DNA of 64,000 bases from SVEL01 sp045126215 (GCA_045126215.1 JBGVOD010000023.1:40821-104820); one strand, 5' to 3'. Counted from the stretch's first letter, positions 44,505-54,300 are shown. Notes: generated by a model from the sequence alone, not told the origin. Program-made: numbers and translations.

Positions 44505-45749
44505 TTATTGTATTCTTCCTACTATTTCATTTGGGACATTGGCCTTTATTGCAATGCCTTCTGCAACATACTCTTCTGAAATAAGCTGTCCATATTTTCT
44601 TATGAGCTGTATCTTACCGGCATCGCTGTATGGATAAATCTTTTCTATATAAACACTCTTTTTCTTTAGGACTTCTTCAATTGCATTGACAATATCCTCA
44701 ATGCCAATTTTCTTCTTAATTGCAGTTTTGACAATTGCAACAGCCCTGTCATCTTTTTGAATACTATATACGCCTTCTTCAATCTTATCCTGCTTATTTA
44801 AAACAGTTATAACATCCTTCTCTCCCACCTTTAAACCATCCAAAGTTTCATATACAACCTTCATATGTGTATCAGATTGGGCATTTGAAGCATCCACAAC
44901 ATGTATAATAATATCTGCATATTTTGCCTCTTCAAGTGTTGATTTAAAGGCATCAATTAAATGATGAGGTAATTTTCTAATGAATCCAACCGTATCTGTT
45001 AATAAGATTTCCTTTCCTGAAGGCAACTTATAATTTCTGGTTGTTGGATCAAGTGTAGCAAAGAGCTTATCCTCTTCCAATACATTTGCTTCAGTAAGTG
45101 TATTTAAAAGTGTGGATTTACCCGCATTAGTATAACCTACAATTGCAACAACCGGTATTGGATTCTCTGTTCTACGGCTTCTGGACAAATCTCTGTGGCG
45201 TTCCATATCTTCTACTTCTTTTTTTAACTCCGCAACCCTGTCAGAGATAAGTCTTCTGTCTATTTCAAGCTTTTTTTCACCGGGTCCTCTTGTACCTATA
45301 CCACCTCCAAGCCTTGAAAGCGAATTTCCAAGTCCCGTTAGTCTTTTGGCTCTGTACTTTAGCTGTGCAAGCTCAACCTGTATTTTTCCTTCTTTTGTAA
45401 GAGCTCTTTTAGCGAAAATATCAAGAATAACAAGAGTTCTGTCCATTATTTTTGTACCTAATTCTTCTTCTAAATTCTTGATTTGCGCTGGAGACAATTC
45501 ATCATCACATACTATTCCGGTAGCATCTAATGCTTCAATATACTGTTTTACTTCTTCAATTTTTCCCTTTCCAATATATGTTGCACTATGAACTTTCTCT
45601 CTGTTTTGTATTACTTTTCCTACAACTTCTGCACCCGCTGTTTCAATAAGTTCTTCCAATTCATCCAACGATTCTATCGTCTCTTTTTCATCATTTGTAT
45701 TTACAGAAACTAAAATTACCCTTTCAATTTCCTCTTTAATATCATACAT
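44505..45749 (-). CDS. hflX: GTPase HflX
   Basis: HflX is a ribosome-splitting GTPase active under stress. The protein has 414 residues. An N-terminal HflX domain with a glycine-rich linker (RLGGGIGTRGPGEKKLE) is followed by the G domain: G1 GYTNAGKST, G3 DTVGF with RKLPHHLIDAFKSTLEEA, and G4 NKQDK. The ribosome site AAAGG lies within the end of the upstream kinase gene, 14 bases before the start, so translation is probably coupled. Its place behind a two-component pair is noteworthy. Confidence 0.93.
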   Translation of the reverse strand: MYDIKEEIERVILVSVNTNDEKETIESLDELEELIETAGAEVVGKVIQNREKVHSATYIGKGKIEEVKQYIEALDATGIVCDDELSPAQIKNLEEELGTKIMDRTLVILDIFAKRALTKEGKIQVELAQLKYRAKRLTGLGNSLSRLGGGIGTRGPGEKKLEIDRRLISDRVAELKKEVEDMERHRDLSRSRRTENPIPVVAIVGYTNAGKSTLLNTLTEANVLEEDKLFATLDPTTRNYKLPSGKEILLTDTVGFIRKLPHHLIDAFKSTLEEAKYADIIIHVVDASNAQSDTHMKVVYETLDGLKVGEKDVITVLNKQDKIEEGVYSIQKDDRAVAIVKTAIKKKIGIEDIVNAIEEVLKKKSVYIEKIYPYSDAGKIQLIRKYGQLISEEYVAEGIAIKANVPNEIVGRIQ

Positions 45750-45756
45750 AAAACAG

Positions 45757-46464
45757 TTATTCGCCTTTCTTATTAACTGATAATACTGCCGTCAAACCTC
45801 CTGATTCATTATTATAAAATTCAAATTTGCCATTATGGTTTTTAGCAATTATCGAAACTAGTGGTATTCCAATTCCATTTCCACCTATCTGTCTGGAATA
45901 CTTTTTGTCAACTCTGAAAAACAGTTCATTTACAGGTTCTATATATCTTTTCTTTATACCTGTTCCTTTATCTGATACACTAATTGTAACCCTGTCATCG
46001 CTGTCAACTATCTTAACTACAATATTAGCATATGCAGACGAACTGTTTTTATTATATCCATAATTTATTGCATTTTCAACTAATTCGTAAATTGCCTTTT
46101 TTATAAGAATATAATCAACTACCGCATTTGCGTTTCCATCTATACAAATGTCAATTTCATATTCTGAATATTTTTCTAAAAGTGATGTAACCACATCTTT
46201 TGTTATCTGGTATATATCCCGATTCTCAAAATTTATTTCATAACAATTATCTTTTAATAAACAAAACATATTTATATCGTCTACAAGATTCGAAAGTCTG
46301 ACTGTTTCTTTATAGATTTTGTCTGCATACTTTAATATTGAAAAATCATCACACATACCATGTCTTATCAGATCTGCATATCCGTTTATTGACGCAATGG
46401 GTGTCTTAATCTCATGTACTAAAAGATCACCAAATTCTTTTCTATCCAATTTTATACCCCACAT
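45757..46464 (-). CDS. Soluble sensor histidine kinase without sensor domain
   Basis: The protein has 235 residues and no membrane span. It starts almost directly with the HisKA box VHEIKTPIASINGYADLI (His near residue 17) and continues with the ATP-binding domain: ELVENAINYGYN (N), SDKGTGIKKRYI (G1), NELFFRVD (F), GGNGIGIPLV (G2). The start is uncertain: an ATG at 46464 overlaps the regulator gene by 23 bases but has no clear ribosome site, while a TTG at 46449 has GGGG 7 bases upstream. It must receive its signal through protein contacts. It pairs with the upstream OmpR-type regulator. Confidence 0.85.
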   Translation of the reverse strand: MWGIKLDRKEFGDLLVHEIKTPIASINGYADLIRHGMCDDFSILKYADKIYKETVRLSNLVDDINMFCLLKDNCYEINFENRDIYQITKDVVTSLLEKYSEYEIDICIDGNANAVVDYILIKKAIYELVENAINYGYNKNSSSAYANIVVKIVDSDDRVTISVSDKGTGIKKRYIEPVNELFFRVDKKYSRQIGGNGIGIPLVSIIAKNHNGKFEFYNNESGGLTAVLSVNKKGE

Positions 46465-47113
46465 TTCTAACTGTTTTTATCCTATCCTTTTCATCTCCTA
46501 GTTTTTGACGAAGTGTTTTTATATGCATATCGACTGTTCTTGATTCACCTGAAAAATCAAAATCCCACACATTTTCCATTATTCTGTCTCTTGATAAAAC
46601 AATTCCCTTGTTTAATATAAGATACTTCAATAACTCAAACTCTTTGTATGTGAGTTTACACTCTTTTCCTTTAACACAAACTTCCCTAGTGCTTTCATTT
46701 ATAACAATGTCACCGCAAACCAATATTTTGCCATCATTTTTTTTTCCTTTTTCATATCTACGAATTACTGCTTTTACTCTTGATGTAAATTCCATTATTT
46801 GAATAGGCTTTGTGATATAATCATCAGCACCTGCATCCAATACTTTAACCTTATCCATTTCTCCACCTTTACAGGTCACGAATATAACAGGAATGTCCTC
46901 ATATTTTTTATGAGCACGTATTCTCTCAAGAATCTGAGCACCATTTTCATCCTCCAAAAGATAATCTAAAATGATTAATTGTGGATTAGAATTATGCATA
47001 GCCTCAATAAGCTCATTTCCTTTACTAAATACTTCTACATCAAAACCCGAATTTCTTAGCGAGTAACTTTCTATTTCTGCAATATTCGAGTCGTCTTCGA
47101 CAATATAAATCAA
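46442..47113 (-). CDS. OmpR-family response regulator
   Basis: The protein has 224 residues. I chose a TTG start at 47113 because AGGAGG lies 9 bases upstream and the product then begins MIYIVEDDSNI, the usual receiver start; an ATG inside that ribosome site is too close. The receiver has E6-D7-D8, D50 (IILDYLLEDENG), T (VTCKG) and K (ITKPI). The winged-helix domain follows (LTYKEFELLKYL, SRTVDMHIKTLRQKL). It is the first gene of an operon with the soluble kinase and hflX. Its target genes are unknown. Confidence 0.9.
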   Translation of the reverse strand: MIYIVEDDSNIAEIESYSLRNSGFDVEVFSKGNELIEAMHNSNPQLIILDYLLEDENGAQILERIRAHKKYEDIPVIFVTCKGGEMDKVKVLDAGADDYITKPIQIMEFTSRVKAVIRRYEKGKKNDGKILVCGDIVINESTREVCVKGKECKLTYKEFELLKYLILNKGIVLSRDRIMENVWDFDFSGESRTVDMHIKTLRQKLGDEKDRIKTVRNVGYKIG

Positions 47114-47243
47114 AAAAAACATCCTCCTAACAAAATATTTTAATAAAGCCACCACCAAAGCTTATTTTTCTATTTCAAATGATACCATTTTAACAAAAAT
47201 TGTAAATAAAAAAATAATATTTTACACAAACTTTACCTAATAC

Positions 47244-47276
47244 TAAAAGAAAGATTTAGAACTTTCTAAATCTTTC
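47244..47276 (-). terminator. Terminator of the fatty-acid synthesis operon, overlapping the accDA stop
   Basis: GAAAGATTTAGAA (47249-47261) pairs with TTCTAAATCTTTC (47264-47276) with a two-base loop, and TTTT follows on the minus strand. The accDA stop (47256-47258) lies inside the hairpin, so a translating ribosome would interfere with folding. Confidence 0.85.
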
Positions 47277-48992
47277 GTATCTTTCATTTACTATTTCATC
47301 AGGTGATTTATCTTTATTTTTTGAAATAAATTCTTTTATATAATCCTTAATAAATGCTGAAATATCATATAGATTTTCTTCAGATGCTGGTTTTGGTTCA
47401 GGAATGATTTTTTCAATTGCATTTAATGCTTTCAAATCATTTGCTGTTAATTTCATATTCTTTGATGCATCCGGAGCAAGTTTTGCATCTTTATATAAAA
47501 TAGATGCAAATCCTTCTGGCGACAGAATTGAATATGTTGAATTTTCAAGCATCCATACTTCATCAGAAACAGCTAGTGCTAATGCTCCACCACTTCCACC
47601 TTCACCTATAACTATAGATACAATAGGCACCTTAAGATTACTCATTTCAAAAAGATTATTTGCAATTGCCTGTCCCTGACCTCTTTCTTCTGCTTCAATA
47701 CCACAAAATGCTCCTGGTGTATCAACGAAACATATTATTGGTCTTGAAAATTTCTCTGCTTCTTTCATAAGGCGTAGTGCCTTTCTGTATCCTTCAGGAT
47801 AAGGCATACCAAAATTTCTCTCGAGATTTTCTTTTGTATTTTTTCCTTTTTGCTGACCTATAACTGTTACAGGCATTCCTGCTATAGATGCAATACCACC
47901 AACAATAGCACCATCATCTCTAAATAATCTGTCACCGTGTAATTCAATAAAATCTTTGAAAATAATCTTGATATAATCAAGTGCGGTAGGTCTGCTGTTA
48001 TCTCTTGCAATCTGTACCTTTTCCCATGCACTTGTAACATCAGCGCTCTTAAGTGGAATATCTTCAATTAATTTATTTTTCTTTATATAGTGTTCATATG
48101 TATTGATTCTGTCAGGTGCTTTTGTATGTAATCTCAAAATATCAGTAAGTTTTTCCTTCATTTGAGCTCTAGTTACAATAGCATCAACAAAACCTTTTTC
48201 AAGCAAATATTCAGATCTCTGGAAACCCTTTGGAAGATTCTGACCTATTGTCTGCTTTATTACTCTTGGTCCTGCAAATCCAATAAGTGCATTTGGCTCA
48301 GCAAGAATAATATCTCCAAGCATTGCATATGACGCTGTAACGCCACCAGTAGTTGGGTCTGTAAGAACAGGAATATATAACAAACCGGCATCACTGTGTT
48401 TCTTTAATGCAGCTGATGTTTTTGCCATCTGCATAAGAGATATGATTCCTTCCTGCATTCTTGCCCCACCTGAACATGCAAAAATAATAACAGGTAATTT
48501 TAGTTCAGTAGCCTTTTCTACCATATTTGTTATCTTTTCACCAACTACATGACCCATACTTGCCATCATAAATGCAGAATCACATACACCTATAGCTACC
48601 TCATAGCCACCAATCATTGCTTTACCACAAGTTATAGCCTCTTTAACACCGAGCTTTTTTTCTGCTGCTTTAAGTTTTTCTTCATATCCTTCGAAATTCA
48701 AAGGATTTTCTGATTTCATATCAGCATCCCATTCTTCAAATGTCCCCTCGTCAACAATCATATCCAAACGCTGTTTGCTATCAATTCTTAAATTGTAGTT
48801 ACATTTTGGACATATATGATTATTTTCTTCAACATCTTCTGCATATACCATTTCAGTACAATTTGGACACTTCATCCACATACCAACAGGAACATTTGGT
48901 TCTGATTCTTCAGATGAATTCTGTAATTTGCTTTCAGCCTTTACACGTTCCATTGAAATATATGTAGTTTTTTTGAACATTTCCTTTAACAT
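47256..48992 (-). CDS. accDA: Acetyl-CoA carboxylase carboxyltransferase, fused beta (AccD) and alpha (AccA) subunits
   Basis: The enzyme transfers the carboxyl group from biotin to acetyl-CoA to make malonyl-CoA. The protein has 578 residues. Residues 1-285 are AccD, with the zinc finger C42, C45, C61, C64 and crotonase-fold GGARMQEGIISLMQM. Residues 290-578 are AccA, with FIELHGDRLFRDDGAIVGG, FVDTPGAFCGIEAEERGQG and GEGGSGGALALAV. In most bacteria these are two genes; here one open frame joins them without stop or frameshift. It is the last gene of the fab operon. AGAGG precedes the start. Confidence 0.94.
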   Translation of the reverse strand: MLKEMFKKTTYISMERVKAESKLQNSSEESEPNVPVGMWMKCPNCTEMVYAEDVEENNHICPKCNYNLRIDSKQRLDMIVDEGTFEEWDADMKSENPLNFEGYEEKLKAAEKKLGVKEAITCGKAMIGGYEVAIGVCDSAFMMASMGHVVGEKITNMVEKATELKLPVIIFACSGGARMQEGIISLMQMAKTSAALKKHSDAGLLYIPVLTDPTTGGVTASYAMLGDIILAEPNALIGFAGPRVIKQTIGQNLPKGFQRSEYLLEKGFVDAIVTRAQMKEKLTDILRLHTKAPDRINTYEHYIKKNKLIEDIPLKSADVTSAWEKVQIARDNSRPTALDYIKIIFKDFIELHGDRLFRDDGAIVGGIASIAGMPVTVIGQQKGKNTKENLERNFGMPYPEGYRKALRLMKEAEKFSRPIICFVDTPGAFCGIEAEERGQGQAIANNLFEMSNLKVPIVSIVIGEGGSGGALALAVSDEVWMLENSTYSILSPEGFASILYKDAKLAPDASKNMKLTANDLKALNAIEKIIPEPKPASEENLYDISAFIKDYIKEFISKNKDKSPDEIVNERYERFRKF

Positions 48993-49026
48993 ACTTTCTG
49001 CCCTCTTTATATAATCATATAATCAG

Positions 49027-50367
49027 TTATTTCATAAAGCCTTCGATAAATCCCGTATCAACTTTTCCAGATCTAAACTTCTTATCACTTAATATATCAA
49101 ACTGAAAATCAATGTTTGTATCTACCCCATCTATAACTAACTCTCCAAGACAGCTCTGCATTTTATTGATTGCACTCTCTCTGTCTTCGGCATGAACAAT
49201 AAGTTTAAGAATCATAGAATCATAATATGGCGGAATTGTATATCCATTATATATTGCTGTCTCAACTCTTACACCATTTCCACCTGGTAAATGGATATTA
49301 TTGATTGTACCAGGACATGGAACAAAGTTTTTTTCAGGATTTTCAGCATTAATACGACACTCAATTGCATGTCCTCTTACCTCAATATCCTTCTGTTTTA
49401 TAGATAATTCCAAGCCTTCTGCAATTCTAATCTGTTCCTTTATAAGGTCTGTTCCTGTTACCATTTCAGTTACTGGATGTTCAACCTGAATACGTGTATT
49501 CATTTCCATAAAGTAGAAATTATTGTCCTTATCCAACAGAAATTCTATTGTTCCAGCATTTTCATACTCCGCTGCTTTAGCAGCCTTTACAGCCACCTCA
49601 CCCATTTTCTTTCTAAGCTTTGCATCAATAGCTACAGAAGGTGACTCCTCAATAAGCTTCTGATGTTTTCTTTGAATCGAACAGTCTCTCTCTCCAAGAT
49701 GAACAACATTACCATGTTTATCAGCAAGTATCTGAAATTCGATATGTCTAGGATTTACAATGAATTTTTCAATATACATTGTATTATCATTAAATGCATT
49801 TTCAGTTTCTTTCTTTGCTGTATTGAACTGCATCTCAAACTCTTCATGGGAATTAGCTACTCGCATACCTTTTCCGCCACCACCAAGTGCTGCCTTAATG
49901 ATAACAGGATATCCCATTTTATCAGCAATAACGATTCCATCCTTTGCATCGTAAATAGGTCTTGTTGTTCCCGGAGTAACAGGCACGCCAGCTTTTATCA
50001 TTGTGTTTCTTGCCTCAGATTTATTTCCCATTCTTTCAATAACATCTGCACTAGGTCCAATAAATGTAATATTACATTTCTCACACATTCTGGCAAACTT
50101 ACTGTTTTCTGACAAAAAGCCAAATCCTGGATGAATTGCGTCAGCCTTTGTTATTATCGTTGCAGATATAATTCTTTCCATATTCAGATAGCTGTCTTTT
50201 GGTGAAACATCTCCAATACATATTGCTTCATCTGCCAGCTGAGTATGTAAAGCATCCTCATCTGCCTTTGAATATACTGCAACTGTTCTGATACCAAGTT
50301 CTCTACATGCACGAATAATTCGAACAGCGATTTCTCCTCTATTTGCAATTAATATCTTTTTAAACAT
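49027..50367 (-). CDS. accC: Acetyl-CoA carboxylase, biotin carboxylase subunit
   Basis: AccC carboxylates the biotin of AccB with bicarbonate and ATP. The protein has 446 residues, the normal length. Landmarks: MFKKILIANRGEIAVRIIRACRE (split here as ILIANRGEIAVRI and IRACRE), the ATP-grasp glycine loop AALGGGGKGMRV, ERDCSIQRKHQKLIEE, and EMNTRIQVEHPVTEMVTG. It lies between fabZ and accDA, with AGAGG before the ATG. The gene order fabF-accB-fabZ-accC-accD-accA is the standard Firmicute arrangement. Confidence 0.97.
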   Translation of the reverse strand: MFKKILIANRGEIAVRIIRACRELGIRTVAVYSKADEDALHTQLADEAICIGDVSPKDSYLNMERIISATIITKADAIHPGFGFLSENSKFARMCEKCNITFIGPSADVIERMGNKSEARNTMIKAGVPVTPGTTRPIYDAKDGIVIADKMGYPVIIKAALGGGGKGMRVANSHEEFEMQFNTAKKETENAFNDNTMYIEKFIVNPRHIEFQILADKHGNVVHLGERDCSIQRKHQKLIEESPSVAIDAKLRKKMGEVAVKAAKAAEYENAGTIEFLLDKDNNFYFMEMNTRIQVEHPVTEMVTGTDLIKEQIRIAEGLELSIKQKDIEVRGHAIECRINAENPEKNFVPCPGTINNIHLPGGNGVRVETAIYNGYTIPPYYDSMILKLIVHAEDRESAINKMQSCLGELVIDGVDTNIDFQFDILSDKKFRSGKVDTGFIEGFMK

Positions 50368-50384
50368 AACAGTTTCCTCTTAAT

Positions 50385-50807
50385 CTATGAAATAGCAAAT
50401 GTAAGTTCAGCTGATGCAGCAACCTTTCCATCAACATATGCTGTTGCCTTACCAACACCTACTGGTCCTTTTGATTTAATAATTTCACATTCCAATTTCA
50501 ATGTATCCCCAGGAACAACCTTTTTCTTAAACTTGCAATTATTAATTGCTCCAAAATATGCTGTTTTTCCTTTATTTGCCTCAAGGCTTAAAATTGCAAC
50601 TGCACCAACCTGAGCCAATGCTTCAATAATAAGAACTCCCGGCATAACAGGTTCTTCTGGAAAATGTCCTCTGAAGAAATATTCACCAAATGTTACAGCT
50701 TTATATCCAACAGCTCTTACTCCCGGTTCTAATTCTTCAATTCTGTCAATTAATAAAAATGGATGTCTGTGTGGTATTATCTCTTGAATTTCCTTTATTC
50801 CTAACAT
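50385..50807 (-). CDS. fabZ: (3R)-hydroxyacyl-ACP dehydratase
   Basis: FabZ dehydrates 3-hydroxyacyl-ACP to trans-2-enoyl-ACP. The protein has 140 residues from the ATG at 50807 (MLGIKEIQEIIPHRHPFLLID); a longer TTG-started frame adds ten residues without a ribosome site. The hot-dog fold active site is GHFPEEPVMPGVLIIEALAQ, with the catalytic His and Glu. The ribosome site for 50807 is only AAAGG about 13 bases away, so an upstream TTG cannot be excluded. It is embedded in the fab/acc operon. Confidence 0.94.
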   Translation of the reverse strand: MLGIKEIQEIIPHRHPFLLIDRIEELEPGVRAVGYKAVTFGEYFFRGHFPEEPVMPGVLIIEALAQVGAVAILSLEANKGKTAYFGAINNCKFKKKVVPGDTLKLECEIIKSKGPVGVGKATAYVDGKVAASAELTFAIS

Positions 50808-50866
50808 ACTTAAAACCAAACCTTTCCCTCTGTTCAAAAGAACATCTATACATTAAAACTAAAATA

Positions 50867-51334
50867 CTACTTGATTACAAATAATGGCTGACCAAATTCA
50901 ACAGTTCCATTATTATTTATAAGAATCTCTACTACTTCACCATCAAATTCTGATTCAATTTCATTCATAAGCTTCATAGCTTCTACAATACCAAGAACCT
51001 GTCCCTTTTTAACCTTGTCACCAACCTGTACAAAGTCTTTTTCGTCAGGAGAAGGAGCAGAATAAAATGTACCAACTAATGGAGATTTTACTATATTACC
51101 TTCTAGTTTTTTCTCACTATTTTTCTCTGTTTCAGAATTATTATTTTCAACAACAATGTTCTTATATTCTGAAATACCTGAAATATTCTCTGGTGCAATA
51201 ACAGTTGTAGCTATTGCCTGGCATTTCTTTTCTGCTTCCATAGATATTTTTGTATCTCCATTTTCATATGAAAATGCAGTTAAATTTGAATTTGATACAG
51301 TATTTATTAATTCAATAATCTGTTCGATTTCCAT
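50867..51334 (-). CDS. accB: Biotin carboxyl carrier protein of acetyl-CoA carboxylase
   Basis: AccB carries biotin between AccC and AccDA. The protein has 155 residues. A helical N-terminal segment and a flexible, Asn/Glu-rich linker (about 60-80) precede the biotinyl domain, with the biotin lysine in VEAMKLMNEIE and the closing GQPLFVIK. GGCGG overlaps the fabF stop region, so translation is probably coupled. Confidence 0.96.
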   Translation of the reverse strand: MEIEQIIELINTVSNSNLTAFSYENGDTKISMEAEKKCQAIATTVIAPENISGISEYKNIVVENNNSETEKNSEKKLEGNIVKSPLVGTFYSAPSPDEKDFVQVGDKVKKGQVLGIVEAMKLMNEIESEFDGEVVEILINNNGTVEFGQPLFVIK

Positions 51335-51345
51335 ATAATCACCGC

Positions 51346-52584
51346 CTAATCAACAAATTTCTTTACAATTACTGTTGCATTGTGACCGCCGAAACCAAGG
51401 GAATTACTCATTGCATAATTAACATCCATATTGATTCCTGCATCTTTACAATAGTTAAGATCAAGTTCTTCTTCTGGTTCTTTTAATCCAACTGTCTGAT
51501 GAACGTATCCCTCTGTAATAGATTTAACACATGTAAGGAATTCAACAGCACCTGCTGCTCCAAGTAAATGCCCAATCATTGACTTAGTTGAATTTACTTT
51601 TAAATTATATGCATGTTCACCAAATACCTTTTTAATAGCTCTTGTTTCAAATAAATCGTTGTGATGAGTACTTGTTCCGTGTGCATTGACATAATCAATA
51701 GCTGTTTCTTTAATACCAGCATCATCAATAGCATACTTCATTGCCATAGCAGCACCCATGCCATCTTCTGCAGGAGATGTAATATGGTAAGCATCACTTG
51801 TTGCACCATATCCTGCTACTTCAGCATATATCTTTGCTCCTCTTGCTTTTGCATGTTCATATTCTTCAAGAATAACAACACCTGCGCCTTCACCCATAAT
51901 AAATCCATTTCTGTTCTTATCAAATGGCTTACAAGCAAGCATAGGGTCCTCATCTGTTGATAATGCATTTAATGCGCCGAAACCTGCAATACCAAGCGGT
52001 GAAATAGCTGCTTCTGTACCACCTGCTATCATTACATCACATTCGCCGTACTGAACTGATCTATATGCCTCACCTATTGAATGTGTACCTGTAGCACATG
52101 CTGTAACAACATTTATAGACTTACCTCTTGCACCTGTCTGAATTGAAACATTTCCAGCTGCCATATTAGCAATCATCATTGGAACAAATAAAGGATTAAC
52201 ACGAGAAGGTCCTTTCTCAAGCATCTTTCCATATTCTCTTTCTATTGCATGTAAGCTTCCTATTCCTGAACCAACTGAAACTCCAACCTTAAATACATCT
52301 TCTTTTTCCATATCAATCTTTGCATCTTCAAGTGCCATTTTAGCTGCTGCAACTGCAAACTGACAAAATCTTTCCATTCTTTTTGCAGTCTTTGCATCCA
52401 TATAGTTTGTCGGATCAAAGTCTGTTACTTCACCAGCAACCTTTGCCTTGAAATCTGTTGTATCAAATGTTGATATTTTCTTGATACCAACTGTTCCTTT
52501 TTTAATATTATCAAAAAATGTATCTACATCATTTCCAATTGGAGAGATAACTCCAAGACCTGTTACAACTACTCTTCTGCTCAT
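51346..52584 (-). CDS. fabF: Beta-ketoacyl-ACP synthase II
   Basis: FabF elongates acyl-ACP with malonyl-ACP. The protein has 412 residues. The catalytic triad is C163 (TACATGTHSIG), His in NAHGTSTHHND and His in TKSMIGHLLGAAGAVE; the C-terminal loop is NSLGFGGHN. AAGGAG precedes the ATG. It follows fabG by 24 bases in the fab operon. Confidence 0.97.
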   Translation of the reverse strand: MSRRVVVTGLGVISPIGNDVDTFFDNIKKGTVGIKKISTFDTTDFKAKVAGEVTDFDPTNYMDAKTAKRMERFCQFAVAAAKMALEDAKIDMEKEDVFKVGVSVGSGIGSLHAIEREYGKMLEKGPSRVNPLFVPMMIANMAAGNVSIQTGARGKSINVVTACATGTHSIGEAYRSVQYGECDVMIAGGTEAAISPLGIAGFGALNALSTDEDPMLACKPFDKNRNGFIMGEGAGVVILEEYEHAKARGAKIYAEVAGYGATSDAYHITSPAEDGMGAAMAMKYAIDDAGIKETAIDYVNAHGTSTHHNDLFETRAIKKVFGEHAYNLKVNSTKSMIGHLLGAAGAVEFLTCVKSITEGYVHQTVGLKEPEEELDLNYCKDAGINMDVNYAMSNSLGFGGHNATVIVKKFVD

Positions 52585-52608
52585 TTTCTTTCTCCTTGTT
52601 TTAAATAA

Positions 52609-53349
52609 TTACATTACCATTCCGCCATTTACATTAATAACCTGACCAGTTATGTAATTGGACATATCACTTGCTAAAAATACCGCTGTATTACTTATAT
52701 CTGACACATTTCCAAGCTTCTTAAGTGGAATCTGCTGTAATAATGCTTCTTTAACATCATCGCTTAAAACTCTTGTCATATCTGTATCAATAAAACCTGG
52801 TGCAATAGCATTTACAGTAATATTTCTTGCAGCTAATTCTTTTGCAGCTGATTTTGTCATACCAATAATTCCTGCCTTTGCAGCACAGTAGTTTAACTGT
52901 CCGGCATTTCCTGCAACACCTGAAACGCTACTGATATTAATAATCTTACCACTTCTCTGTTTCATCATAATCTTTGATACGCATTTGATTGTATTAAAAC
53001 AGCCCTTAAGATTTACGTCTATTACTTCATCGAAATCTTCTTCTTTCATTCTGACAATAAGATTATCTCTTGTAATACCTGCATTATTTACGAGAATATC
53101 AATCTTTCCAAATGTATTAATGATTGAATCTACCATTTCGCCAACGGCTGAAAAACTGCTGACAGTACATTTCATTGCAACAGCATTTCCTCCAAGAGAC
53201 TTAATCTCTTCAACAGTTTCATTTGCAGCTGCCTCATTTCCCTGATAATTTACAATTACAGTTGCTCCATTTTTTGCGAAATTTAATGCAATATCTCTAC
53301 CAATTCCTCTTGATGCACCAGTTACAAGTGCTACCTTTCCATTAAGCAT
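52609..53349 (-). CDS. fabG: 3-oxoacyl-ACP reductase
   Basis: FabG reduces 3-ketoacyl-ACP with NADPH. The protein has 246 residues of the short-chain dehydrogenase family: cofactor loop VTGASRGIGRDIA, NNAGITRDN, catalytic Ser in INISSVSGV, and YCAAK with Tyr and Lys in place. Its start overlaps the end of fabD by 8 bases, and AAGGAGG lies upstream, so the two are translationally coupled. Confidence 0.97.
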   Translation of the reverse strand: MLNGKVALVTGASRGIGRDIALNFAKNGATVIVNYQGNEAAANETVEEIKSLGGNAVAMKCTVSSFSAVGEMVDSIINTFGKIDILVNNAGITRDNLIVRMKEEDFDEVIDVNLKGCFNTIKCVSKIMMKQRSGKIINISSVSGVAGNAGQLNYCAAKAGIIGMTKSAAKELAARNITVNAIAPGFIDTDMTRVLSDDVKEALLQQIPLKKLGNVSDISNTAVFLASDMSNYITGQVINVNGGMVM

Positions 53350-54277
53350 TCTGTACCTCCTTAATGTACTTTTCCATGTCCTCAGGTTTTTCTATATTAT
53401 AAACATTCACTTCCACACCCTTTGCTTTTGCAATCTTCTTTACAAATGATGTAAGTGTTTTGTTTGGTCCGATTTCTACAAATGTATCAACACCGTCATC
53501 CATCATATTTTCAACTGACTGAATCCACATTACTGATGATGAAACCTGTTCCTTTAAAAGCTCTTTAATTGATGTTTCTTCTGTAACATAAGAAGCATCC
53601 ACATTAGTTACATAAGGAATCTCTGGTTTCTTTATCTCTACATTCTTTAATTCCTGTGCAAGCTTTTCTCCTGCACCTGTAAGCATCTTTGAGTGGAACG
53701 GACCACTTACGTTTAACATAACAGTTCTTCTTGCACCAGCATTTGTAAGTGCTTCATTTGCTTTTTCTACTGCGTCTATCTTTCCTGATATAACAATCTG
53801 ACCCGGACAGTTATAATTTGCAATAGAAACATCATCTATATCTTTTATTACTTCTTCAATTTTGTCACTATCAAGACCAATAACTGCTGCCATAGCACCC
53901 TTACCAGCTGGTACTTCTGATGCCATATATATTCCTCTTTTTCTAACAAGCTTAATTGCATCTTCAAATACCATTGCTTTTGATACAACCAATGCACCAT
54001 ATTCACCAAGACTTAAACCAGCACATACATCACATTTAAGTCCTCTTTCTTCCATTGCATAGTAAATTGACAATGATGTTGCAAGTAATGCACTCTGTGT
54101 ATATTCTGTCTGATTTATCCTGTCATTTTCTGTAAACAATGTTTCAATCAAATCAAAGTCTAATACTTCATTTGCTTTATCTATATATTTCTTTGATATT
54201 TCATTTGTATCATAAAATTCTTTTCCCATTCCGACAACTTGTGCTCCCTGTCCAGGAAAAATAAATGCTGTTTTCAT
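53342..54277 (-). CDS. fabD: Malonyl-CoA:ACP transacylase
   Basis: FabD loads malonyl groups onto ACP. The protein has 311 residues from the ATG at 54277, with GCGAGG upstream; the longer frame contains the ribosome site and the operators. The landmarks are FIFPGQGAQVVGMG, the nucleophile S89 in GLSLGEYGAL and the His in NVSGPFHSKML. It is the first gene of the operon fabD-fabG-fabF-accB-fabZ-accC-accDA. Two FabT-like palindromes lie directly upstream. No fabK or fabI is present in the operon, where one is often found. Confidence 0.96.
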   Translation of the reverse strand: MKTAFIFPGQGAQVVGMGKEFYDTNEISKKYIDKANEVLDFDLIETLFTENDRINQTEYTQSALLATSLSIYYAMEERGLKCDVCAGLSLGEYGALVVSKAMVFEDAIKLVRKRGIYMASEVPAGKGAMAAVIGLDSDKIEEVIKDIDDVSIANYNCPGQIVISGKIDAVEKANEALTNAGARRTVMLNVSGPFHSKMLTGAGEKLAQELKNVEIKKPEIPYVTNVDASYVTEETSIKELLKEQVSSSVMWIQSVENMMDDGVDTFVEIGPNKTLTSFVKKIAKAKGVEVNVYNIEKPEDMEKYIKEVQNA

Positions 54278-54300
54278 TATACATACCTCGCTTTTAATCG

